The notes under the pieces were generated by a model. It searched no databases and was not told where the DNA came from. It worked only from the letters and a program-made list of their open reading frames with translations. DNA of 64,000 bases from Bacteroidales bacterium (GTDB taxonomy: Bacteria > Bacteroidota > Bacteroidia > Bacteroidales > VadinHA17): contig JANYJP010000062.1 of assembly GCA_025358455.1 (NCBI GenBank), positions 1 to 64,000 of the forward strand, given 5' to 3'. This document shows positions 58,743-64,000 of the stretch, piece after piece (the stretch's first letter is position 1; each line of letters begins with the position of its first letter). Both the position numbers and the translations under genes were made by a program.

Positions 58743-59783
58743 ATGAAATACTTTTTTTACTCCTTAATTTTAACCTGTCTGATTCTTTCGGGATGCAGTA
58801 AAGAAATAATAAACCCTATGATTCAGGAAATGTCTGTTGTAAGAGGATATAAAAACATGTATATTGGTGATTTCAGATGCGGATTGTTTGTACCACCCTT
58901 ATATGATAATACTAAAAAATACCCTTTGATTATTCGCCTTCACGGATATACGGATACCACATCCTGGAATCTTATCTGGTATAATAAACCTATAGTGACT
59001 GACGATCCCTGCATTGTGCTGACTCCCAAATGTTCCAAGGAAGAAATTTATGGTTGGGGCGATAGTTTCAATCCGGGAACAAGTCCTATGATGGCTAAAA
59101 CAAACGAAATGATCGCTTTGGTTGAAAAGGCATTCAATATAGATGAGGACAGGAATTATATTTATGGAATTTCAATGGGCGGTGCGGGTATCTATGGAGC
59201 AATCCAAAAGGATCCTTATAAGTACGCGGCGGCTTATGTTGAGTGTGGAAATGTCAACGTGGATATTGCGCCAATTATTGCCGGGATACCAATTTGGATT
59301 TTTCATGGCTCCGATGATCCGGTTGTCCCCGTTCAGCCGGCACGCGATCTTTACCAGGCAGTACTTGATTTCGGAGGTACTGAAATACGATATACTGAAT
59401 ACCCGGGTGTAGGGCATAATGTGTGGGATTATACAGCAAACGAAACAACAAAAACATCATGGCTCCTGGCACAGAGGAAGGGATCATTTCACGCCGCTCC
59501 TGAAAATGTAAAGGATTTTGGAGGAGAATTGATTTCCGGTAATAAAGTAAACTTTCACTGGGCTCTGCTTCCTGAAAGCGGACAGACTGCTGATAATAAG
59601 ATCTGGTACTGCAAAATTTACAGAGATAATGAGGTTATAAAAGAAATTTTTAATAACCATAATAGTTATATTGATTCGTTGGGAGCTGTAAACAGTACCT
59701 TTAAATATTCAATATCAGCTGTAAACTATTATTTCATAGAGTCTGAACCATCACAATCTCTTTCATTTGCTTTTGGGAAATAA
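58743..59783 (+). CDS. Alpha/beta-hydrolase lipoprotein (esterase/peptidase-like) with C-terminal beta domain
   Basis: A 346-residue lipoprotein (MKYFFYSLILTCLILSGC). Hydrolase motifs are LIIRLHGYTD, YIYGISMGGAGIYGA (nucleophile S144), HGSDDPVVPV and YPGVGHNVWD (Asp and His). This resembles the PHB-depolymerase/prolyl-oligopeptidase-like group. After about residue 245 there is a fibronectin-III-like segment (NKVNFHWALLPES, WYCKIYRDNEVI, FKYSISAVNYY). Substrate unknown; surface exposure is expected. Confidence 0.87.
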   Translation: MKYFFYSLILTCLILSGCSKEIINPMIQEMSVVRGYKNMYIGDFRCGLFVPPLYDNTKKYPLIIRLHGYTDTTSWNLIWYNKPIVTDDPCIVLTPKCSKEEIYGWGDSFNPGTSPMMAKTNEMIALVEKAFNIDEDRNYIYGISMGGAGIYGAIQKDPYKYAAAYVECGNVNVDIAPIIAGIPIWIFHGSDDPVVPVQPARDLYQAVLDFGGTEIRYTEYPGVGHNVWDYTANETTKTSWLLAQRKGSFHAAPENVKDFGGELISGNKVNFHWALLPESGQTADNKIWYCKIYRDNEVIKEIFNNHNSYIDSLGAVNSTFKYSISAVNYYFIESEPSQSLSFAFGK

Positions 59784-59814
59784 GTTTTTTCAAACCTAAA
59801 TCTTTATCTAAATC

Positions 59815-59897
59815 TCTGCATTTACTCTGTCTTTTACGGCTTTTACAGCCTCTACAACCGCTAAAGCCTCTACAACCGCTACAACCCCTTCAGCCAA
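59815..59897. repeat. CTCTACAACCGC-type repeat tract
   Basis: About 80 bases of irregular copies: TTTACGGC, TTTACAGC, CTCTACAACCGCTAAAGC, CTCTACAACCGC, TACAACCCC. Located in the spacer between two secreted hydrolase genes. Confidence 0.8.
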
Positions 59898-60008
59898 TAG
59901 TTCATAAAACCATTAACCAGGATATTTCCAAAATTTGTATAAAAGAATTTATTATACGTGAATTTTTATTTTCTTTGTTATACCCTATAACTTATTGAAC
60001 CTATTCTT

Positions 60009-61868
60009 ATGAAAAAAAGATTATTCGTACTATTGATAACAGTAACAACACTTGTATTCTTCAAACCTGATCTTCTTGCCCAGAATAAAGATACAAGTAA
60101 AGTAACAGTGGTTCAGACCACAACTACAGTAGTACCGGTTATTCTTAACGGCGAAGCACAAAAAATACCTACGTTTGAGGACTCCAATAACTGGATTCGG
60201 CAGGACCTGTGGGTTGAAACTGAATTTGACTCAGATGGCGATGGTAAACCTGACAGGATGCATGTAGATGTAACACGTCCTAAACAGACTGATACCGAAG
60301 GACTTAAACTCCCGGTAATATATGAGTCGAGCCCGTATTTTGCAGGTACCGCCAGCCCCGATAAAGAATATTTCTGGAATGTCAGGCAGGAACTGAATAC
60401 TGTACCAGTAAAGCATAGTTATCCGCCAGGAATTAAACGATACGGCAAGCGTCCGGTTATATCCGCTTCCCAGACAAAATGGATCCCATATGGTTTTATA
60501 GTAGTGCACTCCTCTGCTCCGGGAACCGGACTATCACAGGGTTGTCCTACCATTGGAACCAGGATTGAAGCTCTGGCACCCAAAGCTGTTATTGATTGGC
60601 TGAACGGGCGGGTTAAGGGATATACAACGCCTGACAGTACAGAAGAAGTTAAGGCTTACTGGACTACAGGCAAGGTAGGAATGACCGGAACATCGTATAA
60701 TGGCACGATACCTATGGCGGCTGCTACAACAGGAGTTGATGGACTCGAGGCAATAATTCCTGTTTCCCCGAATAATTCCTATTATCATTATTACCGTTCC
60801 AACGGATTGGTGCGAAGTCCTGGCGGATACCTCGGAGAGGATGTTGATGTTCTCTACGATTTTATACATTCCAATCCCGACAGATGTGCTTACTGCGATA
60901 GTATTATCAGGGACAAGGAAATGGCACAGGGACAGGACCGTGTGAAAGGCGATTATAGTGATTTCTGGGAAAAGCGCGACTTGATGAATTATATGAAACC
61001 TTTCAAAGCTGCTGTACTAATGGCTCATGGATTTAACGACTGGAATGTTATGCCGAGCCATAGTATCCGTTTTATCAAGACATTAAAGGAGCAGGGAGTA
61101 CCTGTTCAGGTATATTTCCACCAGGGAGGTCATGGCGGAGAACCACCTTTTACAATGATGAACAGGTGGTTTACCAGATATCTGTTCGGCGTACAGAACG
61201 GTGTAGAGAATGATCCGAAAGCCTGGATAGTACGTGAGAATGATGACAGGCTTAAACCCACCCCTTATGCTGATTATCCTAATCCGGAAGCATTGCCAGT
61301 TAAATTTTACCTAACAGCAGGTGCGCCAACTTCAGGCAAACTTGTAACTGCAAAAGTACCGAAGCAGGGTAAAGAGACCCTGACAGATAATTTCTCTTTC
61401 AGTGGTAGTATATTGGCCCAGGCGGAATGGACAGATAACAGGCTCCTGTATCTTTCCCCGGTATTGAAAGAATCAGTTCATATATCAGGTGCAGTGTCTT
61501 TTACAATTAGGGCATCAAGCAGTAAACCGGCTGTGAATTTATCTGTCTGGCTTGTGGAGCTTCCATGGAGTGTTGCCAATAATGCAAAGATCACTGACAA
61601 TATAATTACCAGGGGCTGGGCAGATCTTCAAAATTACAAATCACTGACCAAAAGCGAACCTCTCAAACCAGGTAAGTTTTATGATATGACCTTCGAACTT
61701 GAGCCTGACGATCAGGTTATTCCTGCCGGTAAACAGATTGGGCTCATGATCTTTTCGAGCGACAGGGAATTCACACTTCAGCCTGATCCGGGTACCAGAC
61801 TAACTGTAGATCTTGATGGAACATCAGTAACTTTACCGGTTGTTGGTGGAGCGAAAGGAATTAAGTAG
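60009..61868 (+). CDS. CocE/NonD-family hydrolase, Xaa-Pro dipeptidyl-peptidase-like (S15)
   Basis: A 619-residue exported enzyme (signal ending PDLLAQ). It has the X-Pro/CocE layout: N-terminal alpha/beta-hydrolase with FDSDGDGKPDRMHVDVTRP, MTGTSYNGTIPMAA (S229), GFNDWNV (D344) and HQGGHGGEPPF (H375), followed by a jelly-roll PepX_C domain (FSFSGSILAQAEWTDNRLLYLS). Likely releases Xaa-Pro dipeptides from peptides in the periplasm, or hydrolyses related amides/esters. The TAG stop is immediately followed by a GC-rich word repeat. Confidence 0.92.
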   Translation: MKKRLFVLLITVTTLVFFKPDLLAQNKDTSKVTVVQTTTTVVPVILNGEAQKIPTFEDSNNWIRQDLWVETEFDSDGDGKPDRMHVDVTRPKQTDTEGLKLPVIYESSPYFAGTASPDKEYFWNVRQELNTVPVKHSYPPGIKRYGKRPVISASQTKWIPYGFIVVHSSAPGTGLSQGCPTIGTRIEALAPKAVIDWLNGRVKGYTTPDSTEEVKAYWTTGKVGMTGTSYNGTIPMAAATTGVDGLEAIIPVSPNNSYYHYYRSNGLVRSPGGYLGEDVDVLYDFIHSNPDRCAYCDSIIRDKEMAQGQDRVKGDYSDFWEKRDLMNYMKPFKAAVLMAHGFNDWNVMPSHSIRFIKTLKEQGVPVQVYFHQGGHGGEPPFTMMNRWFTRYLFGVQNGVENDPKAWIVRENDDRLKPTPYADYPNPEALPVKFYLTAGAPTSGKLVTAKVPKQGKETLTDNFSFSGSILAQAEWTDNRLLYLSPVLKESVHISGAVSFTIRASSSKPAVNLSVWLVELPWSVANNAKITDNIITRGWADLQNYKSLTKSEPLKPGKFYDMTFELEPDDQVIPAGKQIGLMIFSSDREFTLQPDPGTRLTVDLDGTSVTLPVVGGAKGIK

Positions 61869-61886
61869 GGCGCGGGGCGCAGAGCT
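61866..61886. repeat. Short GGGCGC repeat at a stop codon
   Basis: TAGGGCGCGGGGCGCAGAGC begins with the stop codon of the CocE-like gene and repeats GGGCGC. It is GC-rich against an AT-rich background. Confidence 0.5.
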
Positions 61887-61940
61887 TAGAAATACAGAAG
61901 TTTGATTTCTGAAAATGCATTATCTTAAAGGAAAAATTAT

Positions 61941-62813
61941 ATGAAATCCATTCTTCTCTTCCCATTGCTGTTAGCTTCATCTGTTATGGCGCAGGAACCT
62001 GACACCAGCTCGGCACTTTATCATATGCGAGAGGCGGAACTAAATTTTGCCAGGGCATCAGTTACTATTGGACGCAATGCTGCATTCGTGGATAATTTTG
62101 CAGAAAAATCTGTGATCTTTACGGATAAATGGATTGACAATGCCAAACAGTTCTGGCAGGAGCATAAGGCCTTGCCAATAGTTCTGAAATGGGAACCCGA
62201 ATATATGGATATATCTGATAGCCGTGATTTCGGCATCAGCACCGGACCCTGGGAAGTACAGGAATATCGTCCGAATACTTCAACACTATCCACAGGATAC
62301 TTTCTGACAGTCTGGAAAATGCAATCTGACGGCGTCTGGCAGGTAATCCTTGATGCCGGTTCAACAACTCCTCCGCCTACTGGTACTTTACATTCGTTCT
62401 CATTTCCATCCGGAGCTGATAAGGTTATCCCGAAACCACCAAAAATGAATACGGAATCATTTTCTGATGAATTACTTGAAAGAGAAAATCAGATTCTCAC
62501 TGCCTGGGAAAAAAGTCCGACAACCTCAATATATTTTACATTTCTTGATCCGGATATAAGAATGCAGCGAAACGGACATCTTCCAACAGGTAACAGGGAT
62601 ACAATAAACCTCTGGATTGCAAATATGAACAACAACCTCACATGGCATTCATCGGGAAGTGAAGCTGCGTCGTCAGGAGATCTTGGATACACTTATGGAA
62701 TTCTGGAAAAACCTGCCAATCCGGTTGAATCAAGAGGACATTATGTAAGAATCTGGAAAAAACACCCGGGAGGCAAATGGAATATTATCCTGGAGATGTT
62801 TAATCTGGATTAG
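61941..62813 (+). CDS. Exported protein with two tandem NTF2-like (SnoaL/DUF4440) domains
   Basis: A 290-residue protein with signal MKSILLFPLLLASSVMAQ. Domain 1 (about 25-150): HMREAELNFARASVTIGRNAAFVDNF, ISTGPWEVQEYRP, FLTVWKMQSDGVWQVILDAG. Domain 2 (about 170-290): LLERENQILTAWEKSP, GDLGYTYGILEKP, YVRIWKKHPGGKWNIILEM. Both follow the same plan: an N-terminal helix, and a C-terminal strand with W-K-x-x-G-x-W-x-V/I-I-L. This is evidence of an internal duplication. NTF2-like folds bind small hydrophobic ligands; role unknown. Confidence 0.85.
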   Translation: MKSILLFPLLLASSVMAQEPDTSSALYHMREAELNFARASVTIGRNAAFVDNFAEKSVIFTDKWIDNAKQFWQEHKALPIVLKWEPEYMDISDSRDFGISTGPWEVQEYRPNTSTLSTGYFLTVWKMQSDGVWQVILDAGSTTPPPTGTLHSFSFPSGADKVIPKPPKMNTESFSDELLERENQILTAWEKSPTTSIYFTFLDPDIRMQRNGHLPTGNRDTINLWIANMNNNLTWHSSGSEAASSGDLGYTYGILEKPANPVESRGHYVRIWKKHPGGKWNIILEMFNLD

Positions 62814-62925
62814 AATCAGTTGGGTAAAACATCATATCGGAATAAAATGATACGGTTTATTATGAAGATAATGCCCTCAGGCTGGATAGGGTGAAATAGC
62901 AACCTGAGGATTTAGATAATTGCAG

Positions 62926-63636
62926 TTAGTTCCCAAAAACTTTCTTTAGTATCTCGGATGTTCTTGCCATAGGGTCCTTCCTGATTTTGAGCTCTTCTCT
63001 TGCAATCATAACAAAAAGACCATCAATAGCTTTAGAAGTAACGTAGGCCGGAAGATCCGGATTCATCTTTTTTACCAGTGGGATCTTATTATAAGCAGTT
63101 ATTAACCCACTCCAGTATTTCGTTGCATTTACATTATCCAGCGATGTCTTGATGATTGGCTGAAACTTAAAATTCAGATCCGGCGATGTGGTATTCTTCA
63201 GGTACATGGTGGCAGCATCGTTTTGTCCTTTAACAATATTGATTGCATCTTTTACTGTCATATTCTTTATAGCAATAATAAAGATGTTTTTCGCCTCGTT
63301 GGCAGCTTTTTCGGCAGCCCGGTTCATTGATTCGTTAAATTCGTCCACTTTTTTACCCATTCCTATTGCTCTGAGTTTGTTTTCCATCTCCTTAGCTTCC
63401 TGCGGAAAGGGAATTTTTATATCCGGGTTACCCCAATATCCATCCAATGCTGAAACAAGTGTCACGCTTTGCCCGGTACCATTAACCAGTGCTTCTTTAA
63501 TACCATTTACGGCATCCTGCTCTGTAAATCCTTTACCACCCGAATTGATTAGTTTTTTAGCATTTTTCAGAAGTTGAGCATCAGTGTTCTGAATACCGAT
63601 CACTGCCATAAAGACAAGGAATAATATTTTTTTCAT
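62926..63636 (-). CDS. DUF4197-domain exported protein
   Basis: A 236-residue protein with signal peptide MKKILFLVFMAVIGIQNTDAQ. The mature part is mainly helical: DAVNGIKEALVNGTGQSVTLVSALDGYWGNPDIKIPFP, FIIAIKNMTVKDAINIVKGQNDAATMYLKNTT, and a C-terminal LFVMIAREELKIRKDPMAR. This is the typical layout and size of DUF4197, a secreted Gram-negative family with no assigned role. Monocistronic. Confidence 0.93.
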   Translation of the reverse strand: MKKILFLVFMAVIGIQNTDAQLLKNAKKLINSGGKGFTEQDAVNGIKEALVNGTGQSVTLVSALDGYWGNPDIKIPFPQEAKEMENKLRAIGMGKKVDEFNESMNRAAEKAANEAKNIFIIAIKNMTVKDAINIVKGQNDAATMYLKNTTSPDLNFKFQPIIKTSLDNVNATKYWSGLITAYNKIPLVKKMNPDLPAYVTSKAIDGLFVMIAREELKIRKDPMARTSEILKKVFGN

Positions 63637-63854
63637 TTTAAAGTGTTTTTTTAAGTCTGCTATTCTTTGTACAAAATTCCTGCCAACAATTCAAATATCG
63701 TAATTAATCAGTATTTAAAGTGAGCTAAAGTTTAGAGCCATACTCAAACAGATAATATCAAATGTCCAATGTGCTCAATGATTCGGATAATCGATACCTT
63801 TAAAGTACTTTTTAGTAACTTACCACGTTAAGAGTTCCATATATGTGATGGTTG

Positions 63855-64000
63855 ATGAGAAAACGCTGGATTATAATACTTACAATTACCCTGGTAACTA
63901 TACTGGTTCCGATTACATTTTTTATTGCTGTTTATAAAGGTGCATTTGGTCATCTGCAGACGATAGAGGAATTACAGAATTATAAAAATGCTTCAGCTTC
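63855..64000 (+). CDS. N-terminal fragment of a probable class A penicillin-binding protein (runs off the window)
   Basis: The ATG at 63855 opens 48 codons to the window end: MRKRWIIILTITLVTILVPI (membrane anchor) then GAFGHLQTIEELQNYKNASAS. A short cytoplasmic tail, one helix, and the x-LP-S/T-x-EEL-x-N/Y phrase just before the glycosyltransferase domain are usual in bifunctional PBP1A/PBP1C proteins. Only the start is visible, so the call is tentative. Confidence 0.55.
   Translation, partial: MRKRWIIILTITLVTILVPITFFIAVYKGAFGHLQTIEELQNYKNASA

Overview
This is a chromosomal segment of a member of the Bacteroidota, most likely an uncultured Bacteroidales/Marinilabiliales-type anaerobe. The evidence is an AT-rich sequence, many Bacteroidota-type lipoproteins, HmuY, DUF4197, DUF5597 and a tricorn-like S41 peptidase. 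Several intergenic regions carry TAnnTTTG promoter boxes and Shine-Dalgarno sequences are mostly weak. I saw no rRNA, tRNA, CRISPR array, transposase, integrase or phage structural gene, so this looks like ordinary chromosome with accessory patches.

Layout. 1-12.8 kb: end of an M1 aminopeptidase, tricorn-like peptidase, GH2 beta-galactosidase with an inserted LamG domain, an F420-reductase-like oxidoreductase, two decayed genes fused head to head, exported ThuA and NIF3-like proteins, and an aldehyde dehydrogenase. 12.8-19.9 kb: a GH with a DUF5597 domain, an exported metallo-beta-lactamase-fold hydrolase, a repeat-rich spacer, and an AraC regulator / HmuY lipoprotein / TonB receptor cluster. 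20.1-30.8 kb: two short-chain-type reductases, a DEAD-box helicase, a DUF255 thioredoxin-fold protein, a DCC protein, an SRPBCC pseudogene, DoxX, and an RND adaptor/pump pair. 30.8-37 kb: NAD salvage (nicotinate phosphoribosyltransferase and nicotinamidase-like hydrolase), a cupredoxin, an aldo/keto reductase, VF530 with a second DEAD-box helicase, and a FabH-like ketosynthase.

37.1-44.2 kb is the most unusual part. Five same-strand genes encode a leaderless peptidoglycan-binding cysteine hydrolase, a minimal metacaspase, a 65-residue orphan, an orphan lipoprotein and a two-helix membrane protein. They are followed directly by a CbiM-PDGLE-CbiQ-CbiO nickel/cobalt importer whose ATPase ends in a histidine-rich tail. 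The caspase cluster is my best candidate for an undescribed, possibly self-destructive or envelope-stress, system. That function is inference.

44.2-64 kb: a second cupredoxin, an orphan helical protein, an exported papain-like peptidase, an orphan lipoprotein, a third DEAD-box helicase, a Trp/Tyr-rich exported protein with a repetitive tail, an esterase/L,D-transpeptidase pair, an M28 peptidase, a double pectate-lyase-like/beta-propeller fusion, an MDR reductase, two secreted alpha/beta hydrolases, a tandem NTF2-like protein, DUF4197, and the start of a probable class A penicillin-binding protein. Much of the region serves extracellular or periplasmic breakdown of proteins, peptides and glycans.

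Several intergenic spacers hold short, degenerate, word-like tandem repeats. At five places the repeat begins at or contains the stop codon of the neighbouring gene.
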